Source of the DNA: Gremmenia infestans
Lineage: Eukaryota; Ascomycota; Leotiomycetes; Helotiales; Hamatocanthoscyphaceae
Assembly (NCBI GenBank): GCA_032629725.1
Contig: JAFEVB010000008.1
Span: 1,364,001 to 1,428,000 of the forward strand
Reading direction: 5' to 3'
DNA: 64,000 nt
Below the pieces are notes generated by a model. It was not told the origin of the DNA. It ran no database searches and saw nothing but the letters and a program-made list of their open reading frames with translations. Numbering within the stretch: the stretch's first letter is position 1; every line of letters starts with the position of its first letter. A program made the translations under genes and the position numbers. Below, piece after piece: positions 46,669-59,081 of this stretch.

Positions 46669-47085
46669 TCAAGTTCCCGGATGAGGTCTAACATGGCTAC
46701 TGCCCCCAGTCAACGCCCTCAGACGCCCTTTGAACTTCCTCACTACACCCTCCGCATCAACGTCCCCAGGCTTCGGACACTCATCCATACTGCTTCTCCC
46801 AAAGTTGATGCTCCTTATGCCTTCCTTCTCTTTAGGCATTGAAAACTCGCTTATTGGACTTCTGCTGGGTGAAGAGGCCAGGGATTCAACGGAGGAGTGG
46901 GAGTTGCGGTGTTGGCGTTTGTGTTTTTCCATGGCGTCTTCCATGGCGAGGATGGTCTGGAAGTGCTCGAGGGAGGTGGGTGTTCGTTGGAGGAGATCGG
47001 GACCGGCGAGGGCAGATCCTTCTACGAATTTTGAGGAGCGCTTAGGGATTTGGGTTGGTGATGGCGAGGAAGTTGGAGAAGACAT
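46669..47085 (-). CDS. small Ser/Pro-rich conserved-type protein (138 aa)
   Basis: Single exon, ATG at 47085. The composition is Ser/Pro/Arg-rich with a predicted helical core (TSLEHFQTILAMEDAMEKH), then HSSVESLASSPSRSP and a basic end (RKFKGRLRALTGG). There is no catalytic domain, signal or membrane segment. It reads like the small disordered proteins frequent in ascomycetes. Function unknown. The strongly biased but non-repetitive composition and the ATG context support it as real. Confidence 0.6.
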   Translation of the reverse strand: MSSPTSSPSPTQIPKRSSKFVEGSALAGPDLLQRTPTSLEHFQTILAMEDAMEKHKRQHRNSHSSVESLASSPSRSPISEFSMPKEKEGIRSINFGRSSMDECPKPGDVDAEGVVRKFKGRLRALTGGSSHVRPHPGT

Positions 47086-48887
47086 TGTGTAGTATTGTGA
47101 AAGTGTACTCGAATAATTAATGAAAGTTGAGCTATTGATGTTGTACAGTAAGTGCTTGAGGTTTAGTAAACTTCTAGTCGTTTGCTGTTATAAAGTAGAG
47201 GAAGGGCAGTAGGGTAGATAAAGAAGTATTTAGAGGAAGGAAAGGCACATCCGAAATGCCGGACTAATAAATAACTGATAGTTGTTGTGGCACAACTTGG
47301 GTGAGTGGAGTCCTCTTACGGAGGGTATGACGAGTCTTTCCACCCCCTCGAGACGCACTGTTCGGCGACTGGCACTCGCTATAGGGCCCTCGCTCCATGC
47401 CGAATATCTCATCCCCTGTCATTCGCCTCAGACACCTCATCCTGCGACGCATGCGCCGCAAATCTTGACCCCTTTCCCTAAAACGAGTTGGTGGGATCAG
47501 GTGGGATGAAAGCTTGACAGCGGCGGCAGATCCGGGGGGATGGTGCACGGTGGTGCGGGTGCCGGGAAGTTAAGGTAGAGACGATACTACTGTACTACAG
47601 TACTAAGGCTGTCTTGGATCAACTCACAAGATAGATCGGTCTTTGCGCCGTGATACAGTAGTACAAGATTCTGCATCCTGCGTCCTGCATCCGGAGTCCA
47701 GAGTCCAGAGTCCAGAGTCCAGAGTCCAGACTTTCTTCCTTCTATTCTGAGGATTTGTAACCAAGTTGGGCTGAGTTCGAGATGTTTCGCGGTCGCACCG
47801 TTGCACAAGCCACGGCACGTTCACTGCGTCAGTGGCTTTGACCCTGAAGGTACAGTACTCGTACCCGAAGTTCATGGCCTGAACTTTCCCTGCATCTGGA
47901 CCTTTCTCCGGCTTTCGGGACCTCGGCGCGAACGAGGTCGCCGAAGTTTTGGACTTACTATATCTTCGGCCGCGCCGCTTGAATTGATCAAAGATTAGAA
48001 AGCATTTTGGCATAGTCTTGAAGCATAAAGGTTCTAGACCTGTGCCAACAAACAAGTCGTTGATTCTACGAGTAATTCCAAAAGAAGGGCATGTCATGTT
48101 TCCAAGCTAGCCGGTACTGTAAGGTACTTAGATCGTTCCCGGCACCCGGGTTCTCAGTCAGCCGCAAGTCACGATCGCGAACATAAATTTTCTCGTGTTT
48201 ATAGTGTCTACCGGCACAACATTTTCTCGTACGTATGAGGCCTTGAAGTTCCGGGCCGGCCTCCTACGAAGTAAGATTTGCCTTCTATTTGTAGGCTTTT
48301 CGAGTGGAAACAATGGACGGGATACAAGTGTATCATACGCCACGGGAAGCGATTCGTGCGAGGAGAGGAACCATCACCGGGTGGGGGAGGGGGCTTATGA
48401 AAGGCCTTAGGACGAGGTAATTTTTATGTCCTCCTGTCAGACTGTCGACAGAAGCCCTCGCTCAAGACATGCCACGTATTGTTGGTAGGATAGGCACCGA
48501 GAGAAGAGTCAAGTGACATATACTTCTGAATCCAGGCAGAAGAAACCAATGTAATATCAGGGGCTTGCCTGGAAATGGTACGAATACGGGCAAATTCGTT
48601 GCTTGTACTGAACCTGGTTGTCATGTGTTCTGTTTGGCTTGCGCGTCTTTGGACAAGTAAATGTATCACGAGGACAACAGTAGTTTGGCTTTCAAAAAGG
48701 TAGTGCTTGATATTTTAGGCATCATATTGCAAGTACAAACTCAGCGTATTCAACCCATTTCCTTGTGTTTCTACAAATCTAAAACCGAGTCCATGTGTTG
48801 TCTGGATCGAAGGCAACCATTCCACCGGACTTTTCCACTCAAAGATCGCCTTTCCATGTACCACCTCAATACCATTTCAGGTCATGC
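47086..48887. other. intergenic region with a 7-mer tandem repeat
   Basis: No gene supported. The GAGTCCA tandem (47694-47728) is the main feature. Confidence 0.45.
47694..47728. repeat. GAGTCCA heptamer tandem repeat
   Basis: Five perfect tandem copies plus a partial one. Confidence 0.9.
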
Positions 48888-49932
48888 TTAATGGTGAGTG
48901 TCGGCAGCAGTAATGTGCTCGCTCTTCTTTGTATCAATACCAAATGCAAGCCAGGCAAAGATTCCTCCGTCCACAGACTGGCTTAGATGCGAATATTTGA
49001 CGACTGGGTCTGACACAGCAGCCTCTTGCATGAAGATACCATCTTGCGCTTTTTTGGTCAGGGACTGCTTATTAGATCGGTAGATGGGGTCGCGTTCGAT
49101 ACTGTCTGCCAGGGATTGGTCGGAGAATATTTGGCCAATCTGTGGAAGGTTAGTAATTACTCTTCAAAACATTTCAGGAGTGATGGCATGTTCAAGAGCA
49201 TTTGACTTTGTTGTGCGACCATTGAACCCTGGAAAGTGTTGTTGTTGGACCAAATCCTGTGGCATGCCATGTCAGTACGTGCTATAATTGCAGATTTTGG
49301 GGTCCTAACATTCCAATAAAATGTGTCGCAACATGAAGATGCTGCGTTCTACTCGTATAATGACCCGGGAAGAAAGTAGGGAACTTCGCTACACCCTCAT
49401 TGCTAGTCATCTGGAGTCCGCGACCAAATGTCGTCTCCTTGTTTCTCGGATCGCCATTTCCTTTACCAGGGTTCACGATACCAGAGTATACTGCAGAGGT
49501 TCAGCGTCACTTCATGAGGAATGATAAGAAGACACACATACCACCAGTAGCATTGGCAGCCCACGCGTCGACCATGACATCTGGGAGCGGCTTGCAGGTT
49601 AAAACAATCGATGACTCGGATGTCAAGGATAAGATCAATGCCCTTCTGTACTTCCTTCTCGCGCAAATCAGTGCGAATGAGCTCACCAGCAACGTAGTAA
49701 GGCTCTTCAGTTGTCTCGGGAACAAGGATACAGGATTTGTTGCCGCGAAGATGGTCGACAGTGGGGTATTGGGGTCATAAACGACGTGCGAGAGGTGATT
49801 TGCTTCAAGACTGATGGGCCATCTCGGGCTTTGATCACGAGCTTACATCTCCTTCTGGATATCCTGGCTAGGATGGGCTTGCACAGCCACCAGATTGGCA
49901 AAGTACAAGGTTGCAAAGGTAGGGAACTTCAT
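48888..49932 (-). pseudogene. extracellular-type intradiol ring-cleavage dioxygenase pseudogene
   Basis: Reading the minus strand from an ATG at 49932 gives a signal-peptide-like start (MKFPTFATLYFANLVAVQA), then HPSQDIQKEM and a stop at 49843-49845. About 40 expected residues appear missing before SLEANHLSHVVYDPNTPLST. A frame change near 49740-49746 leads to SCILVPETTEEPYYVAGEL. A second change near 49591-49610 leads to KPLPDVMVDAWAANATG. A normal 51-nt intron (49491..49541) then gives SGIVNPGKGNGDPRNK and GHYTSRTQHLHVATHF, which carries iron-ligand histidines. After a damaged intron region the C-terminal part reads IFMQEAAVSDPVVKYS and GGIFAWLAFGID. These enzymes split catechol-type aromatics. 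The copy cannot encode one intact protein. Confidence 0.82.
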
Positions 49933-51155
49933 ACTGTTGTTGGTGTTGATGTATCTGCAGTATCGTTGTCTTGGTTGCACATTGGCTTTGGAAACCTAGC
50001 ACGTTGGAAGTTTTCCTTTCGTGACCGGAGTTATACTTCTATTCATGATCCAAAAATCCAGAGCGTTATATATGTGTACTTAGTATTGACATATAAAGGA
50101 ATGGTAAATACTAATTTGATATAAATGTGAATTGGGGTATGGCGGATTTCTATCGTCAGGATACGTTCTTAATGCAAATCTAGCAAATCAAACTGATGAA
50201 TTTCTAATAATTCCGCCTAGATTTCTTGCTGCTAGTATAAAAGATGAAGAGAGTTGGATGTGACTTTGGGACGGTGAATCCTTTTACGTTCCTGATGCCG
50301 CATGTCTCCATTACGAGCCAATCCTCATCCGAAAGCTGAGATCAAGATGTTAAATCTTGGAAGAAACGCAGGCAAACGCTATTTTCCACGCGTCTTGGGA
50401 GACTTTACTTATCTTAGTAGGAATGGATGAAGTAGATTTCTATATGCAGGGAGTTGCTCACGTCAAAAGCTGAACTGTAAAGAGCGAGTGGCCATGACAG
50501 GAGATACTCACTCCGTTGATATCATAAAGGGATGTCTTTGCAAGAAGAGTCGACTGGGGAAGGTGGAAAAGCAATTGGAAACTAAAACGACCGTAAATAG
50601 TCTATCTTATGAAGTTACAAGTGAAAATCAGGGCTTTATCAAGGAGATAGAAGATACGAATTAGAAGAAATGAGCTTGAAGATCGGACCTGGTGGACCAA
50701 GAATACCTACCTACCTAGCTAAGTAGGAAACGTTCAACAGTAGATTCGGCCCTCCTGTAAATATGAGGTTGCGGTGGAATCTTTTTGTTACTGGTCTTAG
50801 AGGTACGGAACCCACGCTCCTATAAACTCATACGCATGAGTGTAGACCATTTAGTCTAGATATCTATCCCCTGAAGAAAGAGAAAGCGAGCGCGAGGAGG
50901 AGGCTGTTGATGTTGACAGGATTGTCGGGGAAATTCCGGCGCGATGGCACCCCTCATTTTGTCGTGCGATTTGGGGGCACAAAATTTGACTCACCGCGGG
51001 GTCCTTGACTACAACTTGCTATTATCAAACCTTGAACTCTCTCCATATATCTGCATATACTTGGCACACATAAGGTGCCCTCAATAGATAATTCCACGCT
51101 CTTTCGAGCCCCAACCTTTTACAGAGAAGTTGAGACCCTCCCTCCCACCGCCAGA
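49933..51155. other. intergenic region upstream of isoleucyl-tRNA synthetase
   Basis: No gene visible. It contains a TACCTACCTACCTAGC word near 50706-50725. It should hold the IleRS promoter. Confidence 0.45.
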
Positions 51156-54100
51156 ATGAGCATCAACTTCCCCGAGGAAGAGGAGATTATCCTCAAGCGG
51201 TGGAAAGAAATTAAGGCTTTCGAGACTCAGGTCAGTGGCTTATGGAGGCTGAGGCCTTTTCTGCCGAAAGAAACTGCTGACAATTGACAGGTTGAGCTCT
51301 CTGAAGGTACCACCGCGCGACCTATTTACGTTCGACCTTGCAGCTAACAAACTCTCAGGACGACCTCGATACACCTTCTACGACGGTCCCCCCTTCGCAA
51401 CCGGACTCCCCCACTATGGCCATCTCCTCGCCTCTACCATTAAAGACATCATTCCCCGATACTGGTCAATGAAAGGATACCATGTTGAGAGACGCTTTGG
51501 ATGGGATACCCACGGGCTTCCCATCGAGCACGAGATTGACAAAAAGCTGGGAATCTCGGGCAAAGATGCGGTTATGAAGCTTGGGCTGGAGAAATACAAC
51601 GCAGAATGCAGAGCTATTGTCATGAGATACTCGACGGAATGGCGCTCCACCATCGACAGACTCGGACGGTGGATCGATTTCGACAATGACTACAAGACAA
51701 TGGACCCAAAGTTCATGGAATCAGAGTGGTGGGTGTTCAAGCAGATCTTTGACAAGGGCGCTGTATACCAAGGCTATCGAGTCATGCCATACTCCACGAC
51801 TCTCACCACCGCGCTCAGCAACTTCGAGGCGAACCAAAACTACCAGGATGTTACTGATCCCGCTGTGGTCGTATCATTCCCCTTACTGGACGATCCAAAC
51901 ACCTATCTTCTTGCCTGGACAACAACACCTTGGACATTACCTTCACATCTTGGTCTGGCAGTGCATCCGAATTTCGAGTATGTCAAAATTCACGACGAGG
52001 TTTCGGGGAAGAACTATATCCTGCTAGAGAAGCTGCTTGGAACCTTGTATAAAGATCCCAAGAAAGCGAAGTTCAAGATTGTGCAAAAGATCAAGGGTAG
52101 CGAAATGCTGGGATGGAAGTATCAGCCATTATTCGACTATTTCTACGAGGAGTTCAAGGACTACGCATTCAAGGTCCTCAACGCAACATATGTTACCGAT
52201 GACAGTGGTACTGGTATCGTACATCAAGCTCCGGCTTATGGTGAAGACGATTACAATGTTGCAATGGAGAATGGTATTATCAACGAGCATCGTGGACCTC
52301 CTAACCCTGTCACTGAAACAGGTCATTTCACGGATATAGTGCGCGATTTTGCTGGCCAGCACGTCAAAGCAGCTGATAAGCCGATCATCAAATACCTCAA
52401 AGGCACCGGGAGACTTGTTGTTGACTCTCAAATTAGACATAGCTATCCTATGTGCCCGCGATCAGACACGCCTTTGATCTATCGAGCTGTGCCATCATGG
52501 TTCATCAAAATCCCCGAGATTGTTCCCCAAATGCTGAAAAACATTGAAGGGTCTCACTGGGTGCCGTCGTTTGTCAAAGAAAAGCGTTTCGCTAGCTGGA
52601 TTGCCAATGCTCGTGACTGGAACGTTTCTCGCAATCGTTATTGGGGTACTCCTATCCCAATATGGGTCAGTGATGATTTCGAAGAGAAGGTCTGTATCGG
52701 AAGTGTTGAGGAGCTGAAGAAACTCAGTGGTTATACTGGCGAGATAACCGACCTTCACCGCGACAAGATTGACCACATAACAATTCCAAGTAAAATGGGA
52801 AAGGGCCAATTGAAGCGTATAGAGGAGGTCTTTGACTGCTGGTTCGAATCTGGAAGCATGCCTTATGCAAGCCAACATTACCCTTTCGAGAACAAGGACA
52901 AGTTTGAGCAATCGTTCCCGGGAGACTTTATCGCGGAAGGTTTAGACCAGACCAGAGGATGGTTTTACACACTACTTGTTTTGGGTACCCATTTGTTTGG
53001 AGTAGCCCCATTTAAGAACTGCGTGGTGAACGGAATTGTCCTGGCCGAAGATGGAAAGAAGATGTCGAAGCGACTGAAAAATTATCCGGACCCCGTTATT
53101 GTCATGAGCAAATATGGTTCTGATGCGCTTCGTCTGTATCTGATTAATTCACCGGTCGTACGTGCCGAGCCTTTGAGATTCAAGGAACCCGGAGTAAAAG
53201 AAGTCGTTGCGAAGGTTTTGTTGCCACTGTGGAACAGCTACAAATTCTTCGAAGGGCAGGTTGCTCTGCTGAAGAAGATCGAGAATGTTGACTACTGCTT
53301 TGACCCTGCCGCGGAAGCTACGAATACCAATGTCATGGACAGATGGATTCTTGCAAGCTGTCAAAGTCTACTCAAGTTCGTCAACGAGGAGATGGCAGGT
53401 AAGACGAAATATTTTCAGAACCATTGATATTACAAATACTAATTTTCCCGCAGCCTATCGCCTTTATACTGTTGTTCCTAGACTTCTTGGCCTCATTGAC
53501 AACACAACGAACTGGTACATTCGATTCAACCGAAAGCGCCTAAAGGGAGAACTTGGCCTCGACGATACCAAGCATGCTCTCAACACCCTTTTCGAGGTTC
53601 TTTTCACTCTTGTCAAGGGCCTCGCACCTTTCACACCTTTCATCACCGACAACATCTACCAGCGCTTATTGCCACATATCCCGAAGAACCTGCAAGGGAA
53701 TGATAACCGGAGTGTTCACTTTTTAGCCTTCCCGGATGTGAGAGAAGAGTTATTTAATGTAGAGATTGAACGCCGGGTGGGTCGCATGCAGCGCGTCATT
53801 GAACTTGCCAGAGTCTCGAGAGAGCGCCGCACAGTAGGATTGAAGACGCCGCTGAAGACGCTAATCATCATCCACGCCGACCCTGTATACCTGGAGGACA
53901 TTCGATCACTGGAGGGATACATTACTGAAGAACTCAATATCAGAGATCTTGTGCTTTCGTCAGATGAGGCGAAATACAACGTGCAGTACAGTGTTTCAGC
54001 AGATTGGCCAGTGCTTGGAAAGAAGCTCAAGAAAGAAGTGCAAAAGGTCAAGAAAGCGCTGCCTGATCTGACTAGCGATGAGGTCCACAAGTTCGTTCTG

Positions 54101-54562
54101 GAGAAAACCATTGTTGTAGCTGGTATCACGCTTGGAGACGGAGATTTGGTTGTAAAGCGTGGCCTGAAAGATGATGCGGCGTCGAAAAACCTGGAGACAA
54201 ACACGGACGAAGATGTGCTCACTATCCTCGACGCCGAGCTGTATGCTGATCTGGCTGACGAGGGCTTGGCGCGAGAGATCATCAACCGAGTCCAGCGATT
54301 GCGAAAGAAGGCTGGACTGCAACCTACCGACGATGTCAAGATGGAGTACAAGGTCCTCTCAGATCGCGATAACATTGGACTGGAGAAGGCTTTCACCGAG
54401 CAAGCACAAACCATCGAGAAGGCGTTGCGGAGACCGATTGATCATCACATAGTCACGGAAGATGGGGGTGAGATTCCCGAGAAGGCAGAGGAAGGAGTTA
54501 TCTTGCAGGAGGAACAGGAGATTCAGAATGCGGTGGTTTTGCTCAGACTATTGAAGCTATGA
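51156..54562 (+). CDS. ILS1: cytosolic isoleucyl-tRNA synthetase
   Basis: Exons 51156..51230, 51291..51306, 51359..53398 and 53454..54562 give 1079 aa, in the expected range for the eukaryotic cytosolic enzyme. The 16-nt second exon supplies VELSE plus one base, and the joints restore SEGRPRYTFYDGPPF. The HIGH motif appears as HYGH (49-52). WTTTPWTLPSHLG belongs to the CP1 editing domain. The KMSKS motif appears as KMSKR near residue 599. GLDQTRGWFYTLLVLG and the anticodon-binding domain follow. There is no mitochondrial leader (MSINFPEEEEIILKRW). It charges tRNA-Ile. Confidence 0.97.
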
Positions 54563-54682
54563 TGAACGACAAAAAGAGTTTGCTATTTTGAAGGATTCTC
54601 ATGTACGTCTTTGAGACAATGATAGAAACTTCATGAGCGATGTAGATTTGGTATCAAAAGCGATTTCGCGGATACAGATCCG

Positions 54683-54961
54683 TTATGGCTTCTTAGCAGC
54701 AGCCTGCAAAATTGTGAGTGAAGATTATGAGAGATGTAAAGGGTCTCTTACTACATAGCAATTCTTTAACCGTAAGAACTCCGTGAGACATTTGTCTTTA
54801 TGGACTGAATTGTAGTCCACTACTATGCACTTTCCATATGCTGAAGACTAATGAAGACGTCAGCGATATGATATTAGAGTGAAGGGCAAATTACATACCT
54901 CAACTGAGCATTTGGCAGCAGCTTTGGCAAACTTCTCGATTGGACTTATCCGAGTCGGCAT
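54683..54961 (-). CDS. twin CX9C mitochondrial protein, NDUFAF8-like (59 aa)
   Basis: Three short exons: complement(54899..54961), (54752..54847) and (54683..54703). Introns are GTATGT to CATTAG (with a GCTGAC branch) and GTAAGA to TTGCAG. The joined product starts MPTRISPIEKFAKAAAKC. It has two exact CX9C motifs, Cys18/Cys28 and Cys41/Cys51, with SAYGKC, CLTEFLRLKNC and the ending AAAKKP. The layout matches the human complex I assembly factor NDUFAF8 (C17orf89), including the AxYGxC and AAAKK elements. It should be oxidised and retained in the intermembrane space by Mia40. Its 3' end is 120 bp from the IleRS stop, convergent, and its start is divergent from SFI1. Confidence 0.85.
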
Positions 54962-55284
54962 TGCGAAGGTCTGCTGCTAACGTCTTGCTTTGCTTGGTTG
55001 TTGATGGAGAGATCGAAAGAATTGTTGACACCCAAAGAAATCCACAGGATGCTTCAACCGGCTAGCGTAATATTTTAGCGCCAAGGTCAGCCAAAGGTCA
55101 AGTCGCGACGCGCTCTGAACAACATTTTGCGACGTGTGAACGCCAAATTGTGATGATAATAATGTATTTGCTCAACATACAACATTGCAGATACTTTGCT
55201 CATGATTGCTGTTGATCCAACCCCATTATGCGACAAGTCTCGTATGAACATCTTTGAATGGTCTCGCCGAATGCCTTCCTCTAG
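54962..55284. other. bidirectional promoter between NDUFAF8-like gene and SFI1
   Basis: A 323-bp spacer. A GCGACGCG...GCGACG pair lies near 55105-55135. No coding sequence. Confidence 0.45.
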
Positions 55285-58200
55285 ATGCCGCCCTCAGGAA
55301 CCCCTCCACAATCCAATGAGGGACAAATCAGCACAAGGAACCAAGAGCCATATTACAGCAATGAAGGTGAGTGAAGCCATGCAATTGGCTGTGACTGGAC
55401 CCTTACTGACTATGGAACAGATGTCGCGATCCTACATGATATTGTCGCCCTTGCGCAAGAATTGCTGCCGAGACTCCCTGAGCGCGAACGACTACCCACC
55501 AACGCGTTGTTTAATGCCTATTATGATATTCTACCTAGACTCGGACTCAATGCCGACCATGATAGCCGATATGCGCGAGTTTTGTTCAAGATCGGAGGCC
55601 TGCGGGCCGAGGGGACGCTCTATGAGAGATTTGAACAAGTCCTGGCACGAATGGGAATTGAGATCGAGTTTGCGAACGAAGACGAGGAAGAATATAACCA
55701 GATTGAGGACTCCCAAGCCGATATCGAGAATGCGACTGTGGAAACAACGCCTCCCGAAGACGAAAATGTTGGATCTAAACCCACCCCTAGGCGCAATTCC
55801 GAGAGCTCATTCTGGGACCAAGGAACTGAGGCTACTCCAGCGGCCCCACCAAGGCGAAAGTCGTTCTCATCGGCTGCCCAAGTTGCGCAGCAGCCTGGTC
55901 GACCACAGTTTTTACAGGAGATCCAGCCTATACAATCACCCGCCCCTAATCCACCCCCTAACCACGAGCTCAAGGAGAATCCACAGGACAGCGTTGGAGC
56001 CTGGCTAGATTCACATCAGGGGAAATCTAGGAGGAGACGGGGAGCATCTGTATCAACACATTCTAGCTTACGGATCCACCGCCAACCACCATCTCTTGTC
56101 AGTAGACGGTATGGACATGGCTTAAACCCTTCAATTCCCACATCGGATAATTATGAAGCCAGTGAGGACACAGCAGTTACGTCGGCTCTTGATTATGATA
56201 CCGCCTCTACAGAGTCTCTCCAAGGACATCCAAACCAATCACAAGAACCTTATGACTTAATGTTGATCAATGCGGCAATATTTTCTCGAGATCGCCTGAA
56301 TTCCGTAGCCAGACGTCTGCTGCTGGTTTGGCGAGAGAAGGCTTTCCAGCTACGAGAACATCACCGAGAATTGGAGAAAAGGGCCTTGAAGCATGACACG
56401 AATGTCTTACTTTCTATCTCCCTAGCTAGCTGGCAGAAGTTATGGCTGGAGCATCGCCAGGCTAGAGATAAGAAAAAGTTCTATTTGTATCTTGAATGGC
56501 GTGCAACGAAGGATAGAGACAATCACCTCATGGCCAACTGCCTGCAACGTTGGTCAGACGCTACTCACCATCAAGTCAATCGGACTGCATGGGCTCGACA
56601 ACATATTATCAGGACCCGAGTCTTCAATGCCTGGGCCGAAATCACCGTCACGAATGACTTCAAGGTTCGCAGACGAGTCCTGGGCAAATTCTTTGCTGTC
56701 TGGAGACAACGATATGCTAGTGTATCTTCTAATAATAATTACGCCTTACAGAGATACGAAGATAGTTTGGTGGAGAAGACCTACTGGCGATGGATCGACA
56801 GAAGATTGGACGCGAAGGCGACAGCTTGGTGGGCGGAGGGAGCCGAGCGCCGGTCCTTGTTCAATGTGGTTGCTGCTTACCACAATACCTGGGAAAAGCA
56901 TCGAACTGCTGATGAACTTAGGCAATATCGACTTGCGTGGAACGCCTGGCGCATGTGGAAGGAAAGGATGAATGAGCGAGCCAGACAAAAGGAGCAGGCG
57001 ACCGAACTTTACCAGACCAATATCTGCCGCAAAGCTTTCCAAAAATTGCATTGGGAAGCACGAGTTGTTCCTGCGAGAAATGTTGTACAATCCGATGTAA
57101 AGCATCGTATACTTCGAAAGACTTTCGACCTTTGGTTACATCGCACCCAACAGGAAAAGCACGCAGCTGAAGTGGACCGTGTGAAGATATTACGAGAAGC
57201 TGTGAATACCTGGCGCTATAAGTTGCGTTCTCAGCGACTTCATGCCATGGTGAATTCGCGGATTAAGGCTCAAGCTTTGAAAAGCATGCAGGAGGCTTAC
57301 AGTCTTGTATTGGCAGAGAGGATAGACAGAGAAGCATGGCTTCGTGATATCATGCGAACCTGGAGTGAAAAAACAAGAGCTTTAAAAGAAGATCGGTTGC
57401 ATATGGAAAATATTGCTCAGTCATTCCTAACCCAGAAGTCGCAAACGTCTCTCTTGGGTAAATGGGTAGAAAAAACGCGGGTTCAAAGGGAAATAGAAAG
57501 CACTGCTCTTACGGTTTACCAACCACGTCTTCTACAGAAGCTGGTATCGCAGTGGTCACAACGCGGTCATCAGCTCCAAAAGCTCGAAGAAAGGTCTAGC
57601 GATGCAGAGTTCTATTTTCTGACTACGAAATCCCTCAAACGATGGAAAACATCTACGGAGGCGTCCAAGCGTGAGAAGCGGAAGGTGGCGTACACTCAGG
57701 TGCGACGAACGCTGAAGATAAACCTGGCGACTGGTGTACTGGATAATTGGCACCGGCGAGCACATCATATCCTTGATCTACAAGGTCAAGCAGAAACAGT
57801 TCGTCAGAATAAGGTTGTGGTTCTAGGAATGGACATCTTCGATCGATGGCGTGCTCAAGCAGCGGAGCTTGCAGAGCTGGAGTCGTTGTGGCGTGAGAAG
57901 CGTACGAGAAAGCATTTCTCCGTCTGGAGAGAGCGATCAAGTGCCTACCAAGCTCTGGAAACCGAAGCAGTTCTGACATATCAGGATAATGAAAAGAGTC
58001 GAAAATTCAAGAAATGGAACCTTGCAGTCCTTCGAATCAATGGGCAGACAAATTATGCCTACGACATTCGGGAGAAGAACTCCAAGAGGACTTTTCGAAA
58101 GATGCTCACCTACTGGCGCCAAAAAGCAGCTCTGAAGCGGCCGCCGAAGATCCCAGAGCCGGAAGAACCTCCGGATGGGCATGGGGCTACAGCGAGAGCA

Positions 58201-58497
58201 GAGACATGGTCTGAATACGGAGACGGTGCTGTAAACGAAGGATTCGGAAGCGAGGCTGTACCATCAACTCCCATTCCGGGATATTTGAGTACGCCTTCTA
58301 AGAGGAGTGAAAGAGTGATAGCGGTAGCTGCAAGGTTCTCAACGACCCCAAAAGCACCTCTCTCTACCCCGTTTGAACGACAGCTGAGAGCACAATACTC
58401 TGGAGGGCAATTGCATTCCTTCAGGAAAGGGACTGCGAAATCTACACTGGGGATGGGTAGAGGGTTTGACGATATTGAAGAGAAACGTCACGAATAA
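55285..58497 (+). CDS. SFI1: Sfi1-type centrin-binding spindle pole body protein
   Basis: Exons 55285..55366 and 55421..58497 give 1052 aa. The intron (GTGAGT to GGAACAG) joins YYSNEDVAILHDIVALAQ. The N-terminal domain (LLPRLPERERLPTNALF, YYDILPRLGLNADHDSRY) is the conserved fungal Sfi1 head, followed by a disordered acidic linker. From about residue 310 come many helical repeats with the spacing LxxWxxxxxxxxxAxxFxxW, for example RVLGKFFAVWRQRY, AFQKLHWEARV and TFDLWLHRTQQ. Each can bind one centrin (Cdc31). The C-terminus has SP/TP sites (VPSTPIPGYLSTPSK, ARFSTTPKAPL) suited to cell-cycle kinases. Sfi1 builds the half-bridge for spindle-pole duplication. Confidence 0.92.
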
Positions 58498-59081
58498 AGA
58501 GTTGTATGGAGTTGGTTGGCTGATATTACCCCATGAAATTCAGCGTGGGGAAATTGATCTGCATCTGATATGGACCAAGTACCGGCAAGCATGGCGTTCG
58601 GAGGATAGGGATTGCATTGGATACCCCGTATGCATGGGTGGTGTAGGGCGTTCTGGTTTAGTGAATAGAAGGGTTTGTGAAATTTCGGGATGAAGACCAT
58701 TATCATGCTTCTTGAGATGACTTCAAGAAGTAAAGAATGCACTATAGTTTAAAACGGCTACCATAATCCCGAGCAAGATTTAATTGATTTTGAGTTCCAA
58801 AGCAAAGAAGGTAGTCAGATGTTCTATTTGTTGTCTCGGAGTTAGTGAAATGGACTTCGTGATGCGGCATCAGCTCTGTGGGGTGGTATCCAAGCGTCAT
58901 TGCAGGACGCTCGAGCTTCTGACGAGGCACCGCGTGGTAACGCGAACACCTTCAAAACGCCAATGTAAATACGACAACTACCCACCAACACAAGCACACC
59001 CAGGAACAACCTGTCCTAGACCGTGGTATATCTGGAAAATCTGCCTGTGATTAAGAGCTGCGATGCCCGCCGATAAATAGT
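58498..59081. other. spacer between SFI1 and RAV1
   Basis: A tandem-orientation spacer of 584 bp holding the SFI1 3' end and the RAV1 promoter. No gene seen. Confidence 0.45.
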
